A stretch of 42,427 nt of DNA from JABWBD01 sp040768665 (lineage in GTDB: Bacteria; Planctomycetota; Planctomycetia; Pirellulales; Thermoguttaceae), in contig JAXGMN010000082.1 of the NCBI GenBank assembly GCA_040768665.1, forward strand, positions 1 to 42,427. Direction: 5' to 3'. Below are positions 1 through 9,630 of the stretch, in pieces. The notes below the pieces were generated by a model that was not told the origin of the DNA, did not search any database, and saw only the letters and a list, made by a program, of their open reading frames with translations. The stretch's first letter is position 1, and each line of letters opens with the position of its first letter. The translations under genes were made by a program, and so were the position numbers.

Positions 1-269
1 CAGACTTCCGGTCCCAGAAAAGGCATGTAGATCGGAACGGTGTGGGCAAGGAAGATCCCCGATTCTACGCGAGCCTCCACGCAGTCCAGGACATAATCCA
101 CGTCCATCCAGCGGTCCCGAACACTGCCGTGTGTTTTCTGGGGCAGTGGGGGCGATCCGGCCGGCTCAACCTCGATCGTCACCAGAGGGCGATCCAACGG
201 TTCGCAGTTCCACCAGGCTTCGAACCGTGCGAGAACGTCGGCAAGATCGGGTTTTCTGGCAAGCCGCAT
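1..269 (-). CDS. Uroporphyrinogen-III decarboxylase-like protein, N-terminal part (runs off window)
   Basis: An open frame starts at ATG 269 on the minus strand, with a GGGAGG ribosome site just upstream, and runs off the left edge. The 89 visible residues begin MRLARKPDLADVLARFEAWW, followed by LDRPLVTIEVEP, VRDRWMDVDYVLDC and IYMPFLGPEV. This pattern (AWW...DRP...RDRW.D...P...P.LGPE) is what I recall from the N-terminus of planctomycete URO-D-superfamily proteins. Those are often methyltransferase/decarboxylase-like rather than true HemE. The gene lies 66 nt downstream of the large glycosidase-like gene on the same strand, so co-transcription is plausible. Family assignment rests on pattern memory, and the substrate is unknown. 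Confidence 0.6.
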   Translation of the reverse strand, partial: MRLARKPDLADVLARFEAWWNCEPLDRPLVTIEVEPAGSPPLPQKTHGSVRDRWMDVDYVLDCVEARVESGIFLAHTVPIYMPFLGPEV

Positions 270-335
270 TTTCGGCCTCCCGGGTTTCACATCTATCGTG
301 GTGGTGGGCCTGGCGCTCTACTGGCGTTTCCACTT

Positions 336-3300
336 TCACCGATTTGCGTCAGCCCGCTCCAGCGCACACTCGTCGTAGATTGCGGCCCCCTTTTTCCAGA
401 TACAGCCGATCTTGCTCCACAGGATGAAACGGACCTTCACGGTATCCGGCCCCGTGCTGAACGCGCGGGCGACCCGCTGGAAATCCGCCGTCGACCGCCG
501 AATACCGGCTTTTTCGTGGTCTGCGACAACGCGGCCCTGGCCGTCCAACTCCTGGATCCAGATCCCGGCAAAGTCGTCCGTGTCGGCGCCGAAGCCGGCG
601 CCGTCGCCCTGGACGTCGAGCCCCAGGACCCAGGCCGAGGCGACGAGCGGGGTGTTTGGGTCCACGACCACTTCCTGAGAGAGCGCGAGTTCGCCGCCCC
701 CGCCGGTAACGTGGCTGATTGCCTCCTTGCCCTGAAAGATCCGCGGCTTCCGCCAGGTGTAGATCGATTCCGGATAGATGTAGCAGTCCGTGTCGGGCGA
801 AAACGAGAACTTCCAGAGGCCGCGTTCCCCGGCGCGGCCATGTTCCATGCTCCGGGCGGAAGTAAAGCCTTCGAAACCGCCGTTGGCCAGCAGATTCGCG
901 GTCGGCAAGGCCACCAGTGAGCAGTCGATGCGGTTTTCTCCGGCGGAGAGCACGCTCTGCTTCGTCTGCGGATAGTAGCCTTGTTTCTCCACATGGACGG
1001 CGGCGGCCGACCGGTCGCTGAATCCCGCAAGTCGCCAGGTTCCGTCCGCATCGGTGCGGACGTTTTGACTGCCCGAGCTCACCAGGGCCGCCGATAGCGG
1101 GCGGCCTTGCTCATCGGTGACTTTTCCGGTCAGGACCGCGGGTGCCGGCGGCCCGTCGAGCTGGCATTGATCGTAGGTGACAGAGCCGCCGGCCGGCTCG
1201 CAACCGAGCACGGTATCGAGGACGAAACGCACGCTCGCGGTCTTCGCCGTCGTGGTGACCTCGCGCGACACGTAGCAGTACGGCCCGGCCTGCGTGACGG
1301 CCGCCTCGGGGTGCGAGGTCAGAAGATTACCCGCAGCGTCGAGCTCTTCGAGGACCACGCCCGCCGAATCGCCCGTGGTGCGCCCGAAGCCACGGCCGTC
1401 GACGTCGCGCGCGAGGACCCAGACGGAGCCACGGTATGTCGCTTCCGGACAAACGGGGATCTCCTGGAAGAGCCGGCTGTGGCCTGTTCCGGAGACCCGC
1501 ACCGCCTCGATGCCGGTGCCGGGTTCGGCAGGGCCGCCGGTTTTTGCGGCCGACTCGCGATCCATCCGCGCGCTACCCGTCCCCTGCGCGACGAACTGCC
1601 AGACACCCGTCTGCGAGGCAGCGCTCGCGGGCTCTGGTTCGGGCATGTCCTCTTCAAAGCCGCTGTTGCGGAGCAGATTCCGGCCCAGGATGCACCTCGG
1701 CGTGGCTCCCTTGCCGGCATTTCCCGGCCTCACTTCAACGGCCTGGACGAACGCCTCCCCGAGAATGCCCATTTCCGAGTCGCCACCTCGAAAGCGAACG
1801 TCGATCACTCCATTGCGGGGCGACATTCCGGGAAACACCAGATCAACGGCCCGGTTGGGGCCGCCGGCGGTTGCGGCCACGTCCATCTTGCGAACCACCT
1901 CGCGGCCGTTGATCGCCACGCTCACGCAGTTCTCGCTTGTATCGAGCCCGCGGGCCGCGGCAAACATCAATCGAATCGAGTAGGTACCGGGACCGACGGT
2001 CGTATTCAGGCAGAATTCCCGGCCGTGGACGCCGTAGCGGTAGAGGTCCGGATCATTGGTGGCGAGAATCGGCTGTCGTGCCGGCGTGGTCCACCAGCTT
2101 TCGACCACGCTGTCTCGCATCGAGCCCAGCCGAATGACGAACTCCGTGCCCGGCCGCCAGAGGTTGCCCGCGGAGTCTTGAATACCCTCGCGCCCGGTAT
2201 AGCCGAACACCATTCGCTGGGCGCCGGTCGGCCCGCCGCCTTCGCCGGAGTCCGACGTGCCGGTGGCGTCGGACCAGAACGCGGCGCCACCGTACACCTT
2301 GGCTCCTTGAGAGCGAGGATTGCCTTTGCCCAGGGCAACAACCTCAAGCGTGTGCTCGCCATTGGGCAGGCCATTGCGATAGTAGGCGATCTGTCCCGTG
2401 CGGGGCTTGGGATTCCAGTAGTCGATCCCGACGAGCTGCTTGATGCCGTCCAAACAAACCTCGGCCAAGCCGCCGTCCGGCCCCACGTCGCCGGTCAGGC
2501 GGACCTGATTGCCGGTGAAGCGGATCGTCATCGACGCGCCCTTCTGCTTCGTCGAGCCTTCCGCCGACCAGTCTCCCTGCAACGTGAACGGTCCGTGCCC
2601 CGGGTCCGCCCACGTCGCCGGATCCTTTGCTCCTCCCGCGACAGTGAGTTGCCGGAGGCCGTCGTGGCGAACGGTCACGATCCAGTCGCCGCTGGACAGG
2701 GGCTTCAGCGTGTAGCCATTTTCCTGCAGGTCCGTTCGTAACGGCAGGGCGACGCCGGGCGGGCCCTGGACCGATTGCGGCTCAAACGCCAGGCGGAGGA
2801 CGGTTGTGGTGCCGGGCGGGGCGTCGAACGTTGAGAATGCGATGACGCCGGCGCGAAAGGTCACCGAATCGACGACCGCCGTGCTCCGTACGATATGGTT
2901 TTCCCGCGACGGTCCGAAGTACTCGGGCATCCAGGCGATCGTTGCCAGCAGGTGCTTCAGCGCCATCGGATGGGCGATCTTGAACCAGCCGTTGTTAACG
3001 ACGAATCCGCCGTCGATGTTGTCCTCGGAGACGCCGGTCTCGTGTCCGTCGTAGGTTGCCAGGATCTGCATCCTCCGAGCGAGCTCACGTGCCCAAGGAT
3101 CGTCCGCCTCGACGCCGAGTTGGGCAAACGGCACAGCCAGTTCCATCGGCCCATACCAGAGCGACCGTCCGCAGCAACCGCACGATTCGGGAAATGCCCA
3201 GGCCCCGCTATAGACTTCGCCGGCCGACTTGGGGCACACGCCGGTGTGGTTGAGAAACAGAGAAAGGATGTTGCGGGCGTCGTTCCGCCAATTGGGAAAC

Positions 3301-4277
3301 TCCTCCTTGTTGTTCATCAGGTAGCGAGCGGCGAATTCCGTGACGTTCTCCGCCTGCACCGGATCGGCCCAGTCCCAGTAGTTGCGTCCCCAGACGTCGT
3401 TGACGGTCCAGTTGGGCAGCAGCTCGTCGCGGAGCCACGCCCTGCCCGCGTCGCGAGCTGCGACGATCTCGCCGTCGGGGCCGCGGTAGCCGAGCCGGAT
3501 CAATTCGTCGAAAAACTCGAGCAGGAAGACCACGCCGCCGGTCTGCTTGTCGTCTTTCCATGGCGACGATTCCGGGTTCGCGTAGCGGCCCCACGGAGCG
3601 GCTCCCGGCTCACGGTTCCGCCTGGCCGCCAGCAGGTCGCCCCAATGCCGGCACGCCTCCAGCCAACGCGGGTTGCCGGTCACCTGATAGGCCCGCAGCA
3701 GCCCAAGCCCCACTTCGGCCACGATATCCAACTGGATCATTCCCGCGGGATCGCAGGCGGCGTACGGCCGGCCCTTGGTCGGGACACTGACGAGGAAGCC
3801 GGGCCAGGGATGATCGGCGGGCGTGAGGCAGTGGTCCAACAGCGCATCGGCCTGCCAGGTGATATGAGCGATCGCGGCGGGATCGCCGCTGTATCGGTAA
3901 TAGTCGACCAGTCCGGAAAGGACGTACGCGGCACGCTGGCCCAGATCGCCGTTGTTCCAATCCTTGATGGGGACGGGGGTGATCGTGCCGTCGGCATCGA
4001 TCGTCCAGTGGCCGTTGAACACGTAGTGCGGGGCGGCGCTGACGGCCTGGGGCGGTGCGACCCAGGGATAACGCTTGAGTGTCTCGGCGGCGACGCGGAC
4101 GCGGAAGTCGCACTGGCCGTTCTGTCCGGTGAACCAGGGAGCGATCACGCCGTGCTTGTCGTGCACCGCCGCGTGCGCGTAGTACCGTTGTTGCACCGTG
4201 GCTGCCGTTGCGTACGGCCCGGCAACCAGGGAGACGATGAGGATCCATGACGATCGTGCGAGCACTTGCAGTCTCAT
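336..4277 (-). CDS. Exported multidomain glycosidase-like protein (toroid + malectin + CBM-like domains)
   Basis: The product is 1313 aa. I start it at ATG 4277 because a strong AGGAGG lies 8 nt upstream and MRLQVLARSSWILIVSLVAG is a signal peptide; the frame stays open further upstream to 4385. Residues ~30-520 are Trp-, Asp- and Gly-rich helical sequence resembling a six-hairpin (alpha/alpha toroid) glycosidase. Residues ~690-850 look like a malectin domain (VFGYTGREGI, TYSIRLMFAA, GILGEAFVQAVEV). Two CBM4/9-like jelly-roll modules start at NLLRNSGFEEDMP (~866) and NLLANGGFEGF (~1126). Between them a carboxypeptidase-regulatory-like Ig fold begins VTDEQGRPLSAALV (~1050). The likely role is extracellular or periplasmic polysaccharide degradation. 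The catalytic family and substrate cannot be fixed by eye. Large plus-strand open frames over this gene are antisense shadows. Confidence 0.85.
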   Translation of the reverse strand: MRLQVLARSSWILIVSLVAGPYATAATVQQRYYAHAAVHDKHGVIAPWFTGQNGQCDFRVRVAAETLKRYPWVAPPQAVSAAPHYVFNGHWTIDADGTITPVPIKDWNNGDLGQRAAYVLSGLVDYYRYSGDPAAIAHITWQADALLDHCLTPADHPWPGFLVSVPTKGRPYAACDPAGMIQLDIVAEVGLGLLRAYQVTGNPRWLEACRHWGDLLAARRNREPGAAPWGRYANPESSPWKDDKQTGGVVFLLEFFDELIRLGYRGPDGEIVAARDAGRAWLRDELLPNWTVNDVWGRNYWDWADPVQAENVTEFAARYLMNNKEEFPNWRNDARNILSLFLNHTGVCPKSAGEVYSGAWAFPESCGCCGRSLWYGPMELAVPFAQLGVEADDPWARELARRMQILATYDGHETGVSEDNIDGGFVVNNGWFKIAHPMALKHLLATIAWMPEYFGPSRENHIVRSTAVVDSVTFRAGVIAFSTFDAPPGTTTVLRLAFEPQSVQGPPGVALPLRTDLQENGYTLKPLSSGDWIVTVRHDGLRQLTVAGGAKDPATWADPGHGPFTLQGDWSAEGSTKQKGASMTIRFTGNQVRLTGDVGPDGGLAEVCLDGIKQLVGIDYWNPKPRTGQIAYYRNGLPNGEHTLEVVALGKGNPRSQGAKVYGGAAFWSDATGTSDSGEGGGPTGAQRMVFGYTGREGIQDSAGNLWRPGTEFVIRLGSMRDSVVESWWTTPARQPILATNDPDLYRYGVHGREFCLNTTVGPGTYSIRLMFAAARGLDTSENCVSVAINGREVVRKMDVAATAGGPNRAVDLVFPGMSPRNGVIDVRFRGGDSEMGILGEAFVQAVEVRPGNAGKGATPRCILGRNLLRNSGFEEDMPEPEPASAASQTGVWQFVAQGTGSARMDRESAAKTGGPAEPGTGIEAVRVSGTGHSRLFQEIPVCPEATYRGSVWVLARDVDGRGFGRTTGDSAGVVLEELDAAGNLLTSHPEAAVTQAGPYCYVSREVTTTAKTASVRFVLDTVLGCEPAGGSVTYDQCQLDGPPAPAVLTGKVTDEQGRPLSAALVSSGSQNVRTDADGTWRLAGFSDRSAAAVHVEKQGYYPQTKQSVLSAGENRIDCSLVALPTANLLANGGFEGFTSARSMEHGRAGERGLWKFSFSPDTDCYIYPESIYTWRKPRIFQGKEAISHVTGGGGELALSQEVVVDPNTPLVASAWVLGLDVQGDGAGFGADTDDFAGIWIQELDGQGRVVADHEKAGIRRSTADFQRVARAFSTGPDTVKVRFILWSKIGCIWKKGAAIYDECALERADANR

Positions 4278-4544
4278 GCGCACCCTCCTGCCGGAAATTG
4301 TCTCGCCGAACCGGGCGAGGTTATCATAAGGATCCTCGCCGGGCGGTGTCAATGACTGCGCCGGCCGGCCGCGACGACGTTGCACCGGGGAAGATCGGCG
4401 CGATCCCTTTCGCTTGCCGCCGAGCCTGTTAGAATGGGAAAATGTTACCGAGGACTTGATGGCGCGAAAGCGGCCGCCACGGGGCTGGATCCGGGTGCAT
4501 AAAGGTTGACTCTTTCAGCACATATCGACAGGAGATGGACTCCC

Positions 4545-6017
4545 ATGAACAGGTTTCGAATATGGTTGACGGTTGTGGCAAGTATGGCAGGCGTTGTCGC
4601 GAGCCTGCTTGCGAGCGAATCTCTTGCCAGCGACAAGGCATTGCGTGCGGGCGCGTTCGCAATCGACATTACGCCGACGAAGTTGCCCGTGCCGATCAGC
4701 GGCGGAATCCTGCCGCGGTTCACCTCCGAGGTCCATGATCCGTTGCACGCTCGCTGCCTGGTCCTGGACGACGGACAAGGGCAGATTGCCATCGCTGTCG
4801 TCGATAGCCTGCTGATCTCGCGCGAGCAGGCCGACAAGGCCAAGGAGTTGGCCCGAGAGACGACGGGCATTCCGACGAACCGCATCTTGATCGCGGCCAC
4901 ACACACGCATTCGGCGCCGGCGGTGATGGCCGCGCATGCGACGGATCCGGACGAACGGTACGCGGAGTTCATGGTCGCCCGGATCGCGAAAGGAATCGCC
5001 CAAGCCCAGGCGAATCTCCGGCCTGCGCGGATCGGCTGGGCCATGGGCAAAGACGACAAGAACGTGTTCTGCCGGCGCTACCTGATGAAGCCCGGCACGG
5101 CGGCGACCAATCCGTTCAGCGGGATGGAAAACGACCAGGCCCAAATGAACCCCGGCCACGGCAACCCCAACAAGATCCGACGCACCGGGCCGGTCGATAC
5201 GGACGTGGCGGTACTGTCGGTGCAGACAACCGACGGCCGGCCGATCGCGCTGGTGTCGAACTACTCGACCCATTACGTCGGAGCACAGCCGATTTCCGCC
5301 GACTATTTCGCCGTGTTCTGCGAGAGGATCGCTGAGAAGATCGGCGCGAAAGACGTGTCGCCTCCTTTCGTTGCCATGCTCTCGAACGGGACGAGCGGCG
5401 ACGCGAATTGCATCGATTTCGAACGATCGGAACGTCGCACGTTCGATCGCTTCACGGTCGGCGAAGACGTCGCTCAGGCGGCCTTCGAGGCCTACCGGCC
5501 GATCCGGTACTACGACTGGGTGCCGCTGGTGATGGACGAGCGGTTGCTGACGCTCGGCGTGCGGATGCCCAGCGAGGAAGAAGTAGCCAAGGCCGAGGCG
5601 GTCGTGTCCAAGTTGCCGGACGGCCGGCCAAGGAACATCACCGAGTCGTATGCGAGGGAAACGGTCCTGCTCAGCCGGATGCCGCCGACACGCGAACTGA
5701 AGCTGCAGGCGATCCGCATCGGCGAATTGGGGATCACCGGCTTGCCCTGCGAGGCTTTCGGCAGCACCGGCCTCACGATCAAGGAGCAAAGCCCGCTGAA
5801 GCCCACGTTCAATATCGACCTCGCCAATGGCTACTTCGGGTACTTGCCGCCGCCGGACCAGCTCAAGCTGGGAGGCTACACCACGTGGCGAGCCCGGACC
5901 AGCATGCTCGAACAGAGCGCCGAGCCGAAGATCGTGGCCACGATCCTCGAGCTACTGGAAAGCGTCGCCAGCCAGCGAGCCGACGAGAAATTGCGAGCGT
6001 CGCAGCAGTCGGATTGA
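4545..6017 (+). CDS. Neutral/alkaline ceramidase-like exported hydrolase
   Basis: The product is 490 aa. The start at 4545 has AGGAGA about 9 nt upstream and opens a signal peptide (MNRFRIWLTVVASMAGVVAS); an upstream in-frame ATG at 4506 lacks this support. The N-terminal domain matches the neutral/alkaline non-lysosomal ceramidase family: RAGAFAIDITP, then THTHSAP around residue 119 (metal-ligand His region), then LSNGTSGDAN around 280 at the place of the family's active-site segment. Planctomycetes carry many such proteins in catabolic clusters, and their substrate is probably not ceramide. It is divergent from the glycosidase-like gene across a 267-nt gap and is followed by an oxidoreductase and a DUF1080 gene on the same strand. 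Confidence 0.85.
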   Translation: MNRFRIWLTVVASMAGVVASLLASESLASDKALRAGAFAIDITPTKLPVPISGGILPRFTSEVHDPLHARCLVLDDGQGQIAIAVVDSLLISREQADKAKELARETTGIPTNRILIAATHTHSAPAVMAAHATDPDERYAEFMVARIAKGIAQAQANLRPARIGWAMGKDDKNVFCRRYLMKPGTAATNPFSGMENDQAQMNPGHGNPNKIRRTGPVDTDVAVLSVQTTDGRPIALVSNYSTHYVGAQPISADYFAVFCERIAEKIGAKDVSPPFVAMLSNGTSGDANCIDFERSERRTFDRFTVGEDVAQAAFEAYRPIRYYDWVPLVMDERLLTLGVRMPSEEEVAKAEAVVSKLPDGRPRNITESYARETVLLSRMPPTRELKLQAIRIGELGITGLPCEAFGSTGLTIKEQSPLKPTFNIDLANGYFGYLPPPDQLKLGGYTTWRARTSMLEQSAEPKIVATILELLESVASQRADEKLRASQQSD

Positions 6018-6190
6018 AACCTTGCAGTAAAATATCGGCAGGGAGAGTGTGGCGAAGAAGAACCCGTGGCCGCTGCTCCCACCGCTGCCAAAGGCCACGC
6101 GAAACGCCGCGTGGAGCGTTGCACATCATCGACAAGTGCTCTTATCGTTTCTTCCAAGACAATTGTCCTTTCCCGCCGGAGAATCACGCC

Positions 6191-7525
6191 ATGACCGACA
6201 AGATCAGCCGCCGCACATTCGCGAAAGTCACTGCCGCCGCCAGCCTGGGGCTGACGGCCGCCGGGCCCCGGCGTGTCCTGGGGGCGAATGACCGTATCCG
6301 CCTCGGTTTCATCGGGGTAGCCAACCGCGGCAGCCAGTTGATCAACGCCTTCAAGCCCCATCCGCAGGCCGAGGTCGCCGCGTTGTGCGACGTGAGCGAA
6401 GCGGCCCTTGATCGGGCCCGCCAGCGATTCGGCGAGAACCTCGATTGCTGCCGCGACTTCCGCAAGCTGCTGGAGCGCAAAGACCTCGACGCGGTCGTCA
6501 TCGCTACGCCCGACCACTGGCACGCCATCCAGACGATCGACGCCTGCAAGGCGGGCAAAGACGTGTACGTAGAGAAGCCGGTTTCGATGACGGTGGTCGA
6601 GGGCCGCAAGATGGTCGAAGTGGCGCGCCGGACGGGCCGGGTCGTGCAGGTCGGCCTGCACCGCCGCTCGTCGTCGCTCTACGCGGAAGTTGCCAAGCGG
6701 ATCCAGGCCGATCTGCTGGGCAAGGTTACCGTCAGCCGCTGCTACCATCTCAGCAACATGTATCCTGCGGGGATCGGCAAGGCACAGCCCTCGGAGCCGC
6801 CCGCCGACTTGGATTGGGACATGTGGCTCGGTCCGCGGCCGGCGGAGCCCTTCCGCGAGACCATCGCCCCCTATAAGTTCCGCTGGTGGATGCTTTACTC
6901 GTCGCAGATCGCCAACAACGGCGTCCATCACCTGGACTCCATCCGCTGGATGACCGGCGATGGCGGGCCTGTTCGGATCGCCGCGCTGGGCGGCCGCTTC
7001 GCGGTGGAGGACGACCGCACGATCCCGGATACGATGCAGGCGACGTTCCAGACCGCCCCGGGGCGGCTGGTGCTCTTTGGCCAGTACGAGGCCAACGGCA
7101 ATCCGGCGCTGCCGCAGCCCGGCGCGGGCGAACTCCGCGGCACCCAGGGAACCGCTTATCTCAGCGAGTCGGTCGTCCGCGTGATCCCGGAACGCGGCGG
7201 CCAGTTCCAGGACCGCAAACCCCGGATGGAGCCGATCGAGTTCAAGGCGGACGATTTCCGCACCGAGGACCACCGCGTGGCCAATCTCTCGCTCACGGCA
7301 CTGCACGCCGGCAATTTCCTCGACTGCATGCGTTCGCGGGCGGTGCCGAACTGCGACATCGAGGTCGGCCACATCTCCACCACCTACGCGATCCTCGCCA
7401 ACATCGCCCTGGTCACCGGCTCGACGCTCGAATGGGACCCGGCCAAGGAAGTCTTCACCAACAACCCGGCTGCCAACGACTTGCTCCACTACGAGTACCG
7501 CAAGCCGTGGAAGCTCGACGGTTAG
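6191..7525 (+). CDS. Gfo/Idh/MocA-family oxidoreductase with Tat signal
   Basis: The product is 444 aa. The start at 6191 has GGAG upstream and directly opens a twin-arginine signal (SRRTFAKVTAAASLGLTAAG). A Rossmann nucleotide-binding loop (LGFIGVANRG, residues ~38-47) is followed by ALCDVSEAAL, IATPDHWHA and the EKP motif (VYVEKPVSM, ~126-133) that defines the family. The C-terminal domain holds NNGVHHLDSIRWMTG. Such proteins oxidise or reduce sugars and their derivatives with bound NAD(P). The Tat signal fits export with the cofactor folded in. It sits 173 nt after the ceramidase-like gene and 30 nt before a DUF1080 gene, a common planctomycete trio. Confidence 0.93.
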   Translation: MTDKISRRTFAKVTAAASLGLTAAGPRRVLGANDRIRLGFIGVANRGSQLINAFKPHPQAEVAALCDVSEAALDRARQRFGENLDCCRDFRKLLERKDLDAVVIATPDHWHAIQTIDACKAGKDVYVEKPVSMTVVEGRKMVEVARRTGRVVQVGLHRRSSSLYAEVAKRIQADLLGKVTVSRCYHLSNMYPAGIGKAQPSEPPADLDWDMWLGPRPAEPFRETIAPYKFRWWMLYSSQIANNGVHHLDSIRWMTGDGGPVRIAALGGRFAVEDDRTIPDTMQATFQTAPGRLVLFGQYEANGNPALPQPGAGELRGTQGTAYLSESVVRVIPERGGQFQDRKPRMEPIEFKADDFRTEDHRVANLSLTALHAGNFLDCMRSRAVPNCDIEVGHISTTYAILANIALVTGSTLEWDPAKEVFTNNPAANDLLHYEYRKPWKLDG

Positions 7526-7555
7526 GGAATTCAAATGTTTGAAGAGGCCAACCTT

Positions 7556-8254
7556 ATGAAACCAATTCTCCCCCCCACCATCTCCTTCCTGTTGTCGCTC
7601 GTTTTTTCGAGCTTCCTCCTTGCTGGTGAAGATGAAGGGTTTAGGTCTATCTTCGACGGCAAAACCCTAAACGGATGGAAAGCACCGAACATGAGCTACT
7701 GGTCGGTCCAGGAGGGCGCCATCACTGCGGAATCGACCGAGCAGAATCCCTGCAAGTCGAACCAGTTCCTAGTCTGGCAGGGCGGCGACGTCGCCGATTT
7801 TGAACTCAGAGTCAAGTTCCGGCTGCGCGACAACCAGGGAAACTCCGGGATTCAGTTCCGCAGCAAGATCGACAAGGACGGCATGGGCATCGGTTACCAA
7901 GCCGATATCCTGCCTGGCGGTCCGTGGTGCGGTGCCCTTGCCGACGAGTACACCAGTCGCGTACCGCTGATGGTCCCCAACGGCCACAAGACCGTTGTCG
8001 ACGCCGACGGCAAACGTGTCTGCACGCCTGCCGGCAAACCAGTCAGCTTGAAGAAGCCCGGCGAATGGAACGATTACCACGTCATCGCTCAGGGCCACAA
8101 TATGATCCTCAAGATCAACGGCCAGGTTTCGGCCGAATTCATCGACAACGACGAAAAAGAATTTGATGCCTCCGGCGTCCTCGCGCTCCAACTCCGCTCG
8201 GGGCCGCCCATGAAGGTACAATTCAAGGAGATCCTCCTGAAGCAGCTTCGTTGA
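7556..8254 (+). CDS. DUF1080 / 3-keto-disaccharide hydrolase-domain protein, exported
   Basis: The product is 232 aa. I chose ATG 7556 because it opens a good signal peptide (MKPILPPTISFLLSLVFSSF) after GAAGAGG; an in-frame ATG at 7535 would add seven residues before it. The mature part begins with the diagnostic FRSIFDGKTLNGWK. It continues with GNSGIQFRSKI, GYQADILPGGPWCGALADEY and VQFKEILLKQLR, the concanavalin-like DUF1080 fold (PF06439). Members of this family are reported to cleave 3-keto-glycosides, which would pair logically with the preceding oxidoreductase as producer of the 3-keto sugar. That pathway link is inference. The gene ends 48 nt before a hairpin element that separates it from the convergent ThuA-like gene. 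Confidence 0.92.
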   Translation: MKPILPPTISFLLSLVFSSFLLAGEDEGFRSIFDGKTLNGWKAPNMSYWSVQEGAITAESTEQNPCKSNQFLVWQGGDVADFELRVKFRLRDNQGNSGIQFRSKIDKDGMGIGYQADILPGGPWCGALADEYTSRVPLMVPNGHKTVVDADGKRVCTPAGKPVSLKKPGEWNDYHVIAQGHNMILKINGQVSAEFIDNDEKEFDASGVLALQLRSGPPMKVQFKEILLKQLR

Positions 8255-8301
8255 ACGGTGGCAATCGCGAGTCGAACAACCGCGATCCGGTGAATTCGCT
8301 T

Positions 8302-8402
8302 AGAGCCTATCCCAAAACCTCGCGAGGAGAAGGGGACAGGCACATTTTGCTCCGAAGACTCCGCAAAATGAGCCAGTCCCCGACGGTTTTGGGATAGGCT
8401 CT
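8302..8402. repeat. Nested inverted-repeat hairpin element (GGGGAC family, copy 1)
   Basis: The outer arms 8302-8319 and 8385-8402 are an 18-bp perfect inverted repeat (agagcctatcccaaaacc). Inside, 8332-8350 and 8363-8381 form a second, imperfect stem beginning ggggacaggcacattttgc. The element fills the gap between two convergent genes and touches the stop codon of the ThuA-like gene, so it may act as a bidirectional terminator. It resembles REP/MITE-type palindromes. The nested layout is shared with 18458-18582. Confidence 0.85.
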
Positions 8403-9394
8403 TACTCAACCGCCGCCCCGCGGAGCACGAGCGGATCGAAGCGGTACGGGGATGAGCCGGCCGCCCAGGCCATGCCGCGCAGCAGCAGGATCCGCAGGTA
8501 GGGATCGTCGAACGTCCAGTTATAATGGCCCAGGGTGCACCCGAACACCCGGCCTTTGCCTCGCTCGTAGGTCCAGAACATCGGCTGCGGCCGGGTCGGG
8601 CCGGAATCTCCCAGCCGCTCGTCCGAAGTCGCCAGCACGGTCACCTTCGCAAGATCGCCCCGCGGCGGCCAGTAGGGCTCGTCGATAAACCGGATCGACT
8701 TCGGCAGTCCGGTACAGATCGGGTGTTCCGGCGCGGCAATCTTCACTTCCATCTCGCCGTGGCGAACCTGGATGTTCCCATCGTAGACCAGCCCTGTCAG
8801 CTCCGTGCGGCGGTTCTCCTCATCCGGCGGCAGTTTCAACGGCGTATAGGTCGCGGAATGAATGACGACGACCCCGCCACCCCGCGCGAGAAACGCGTCG
8901 AGTTGGTCCATTCGCTCGTCGCTCCAGATGCGTTTTCCGCCGCCCGAACGATAGCAGAACATCACGATCAGGTCAGCCGCCGCGAACTGATCCGCTTGGG
9001 GCCACTGCCAGGCGGTCGTTACCTCGATCTTGGGGGCCCCTTCGGCGAGTCGGTCCTGCTCCACGGGCGACACCTCGCCATGCATGTTCGCCTGCAAGGG
9101 CGCACCCGGCTCGGGCATTCCGCCCAGCAGCACCTTCCATCGCTTCTGCCAGAGCGGGTAGTCGTGCTCGCCGGGACCGTGGTCTTTGGTATCGGCTACC
9201 AGAACAATCCTCAGCGGTTTGAGTTCTCCCGTCGTCGGCGGTGCCGGCGCCTTGGCAAGCACCGCCTCGACCTCGGCTCGCGGCCGCGGAGCGGGACCTT
9301 CCGCGGCGATGCCGTAACCTTCTGCGACAATCGCGGCGGACGCCGCCAGCAACAGAACCACACACTGCCCGACCTTCAAACAGCGGCTCATCAT
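8402..9394 (-). CDS. ThuA-like domain exported protein
   Basis: The product is 330 aa, or 329 if the second of two adjacent ATGs (9391) is used; that one is better spaced from the upstream AGGAG. A signal peptide (LKVGQCVVLLLAASAAIVAEG) is followed by a ThuA/glutamine-amidotransferase-like fold (PF06283). Visible pieces are RIVLVADTKDHGPGEHDYP (~62-80), DLIVMFCYRSGG, FLARGGGVVVIHSATYTP (~170-187), HPICTGLP and VFGCTLGHYNWTFDDP near the end. ThuA-like proteins are linked to trehalose/disaccharide use and often co-occur with DUF1080 and Gfo/Idh/MocA genes, as here. It is convergent with the DUF1080 gene. Its precise reaction is not established. Confidence 0.9.
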   Translation of the reverse strand: MMSRCLKVGQCVVLLLAASAAIVAEGYGIAAEGPAPRPRAEVEAVLAKAPAPPTTGELKPLRIVLVADTKDHGPGEHDYPLWQKRWKVLLGGMPEPGAPLQANMHGEVSPVEQDRLAEGAPKIEVTTAWQWPQADQFAAADLIVMFCYRSGGGKRIWSDERMDQLDAFLARGGGVVVIHSATYTPLKLPPDEENRRTELTGLVYDGNIQVRHGEMEVKIAAPEHPICTGLPKSIRFIDEPYWPPRGDLAKVTVLATSDERLGDSGPTRPQPMFWTYERGKGRVFGCTLGHYNWTFDDPYLRILLLRGMAWAAGSSPYRFDPLVLRGAAVE

Positions 9395-9527
9395 CGGTCT
9401 CCTGGGATCCTCGTCGGTTCATCTCGAAGCGCAACCGACCGGACGAGTCCGCCGGCCGGGACCAGCCGCTACTATACCAGGGAGGAATGAGGCAAGATAG
9501 CCCCGCGCCGAACGTCTCGGTCCCTTT

Positions 9528-9545
9528 AACCGCTCACGGGGCGGG
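9528..9545. repeat. Solo half-arm of a hairpin element
   Basis: The segment aaccgctcacggggcggg matches the outer arm of the element at 18458-18582 (aaccgttcacggggcgg) with one mismatch. No partner arm is visible nearby, so this looks like a solo or decayed copy. Confidence 0.5.
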
Positions 9546-9630
9546 ACCGTCGCGTTAGGCGAGGGCCAGACGAAAACCTACCCGTTTATCAGCCCGGCTG
9601 TGGGACTCCGAGCGCAGCCGGACTCCCTTC

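Noticed and set aside
2895..4250. Long plus-strand open frame (451 aa) opposite the glycosidase-like gene
   Set aside because: It is antisense to a gene with a signal peptide, ribosome site and recognisable domains. The sequence is Arg/Val/Asp-rich without motifs, typical of GC-rich shadow frames.
5876..7534. 552-aa minus-strand frame over the oxidoreductase gene
   Set aside because: It is a shadow of the Gfo/Idh/MocA gene; no family motifs.
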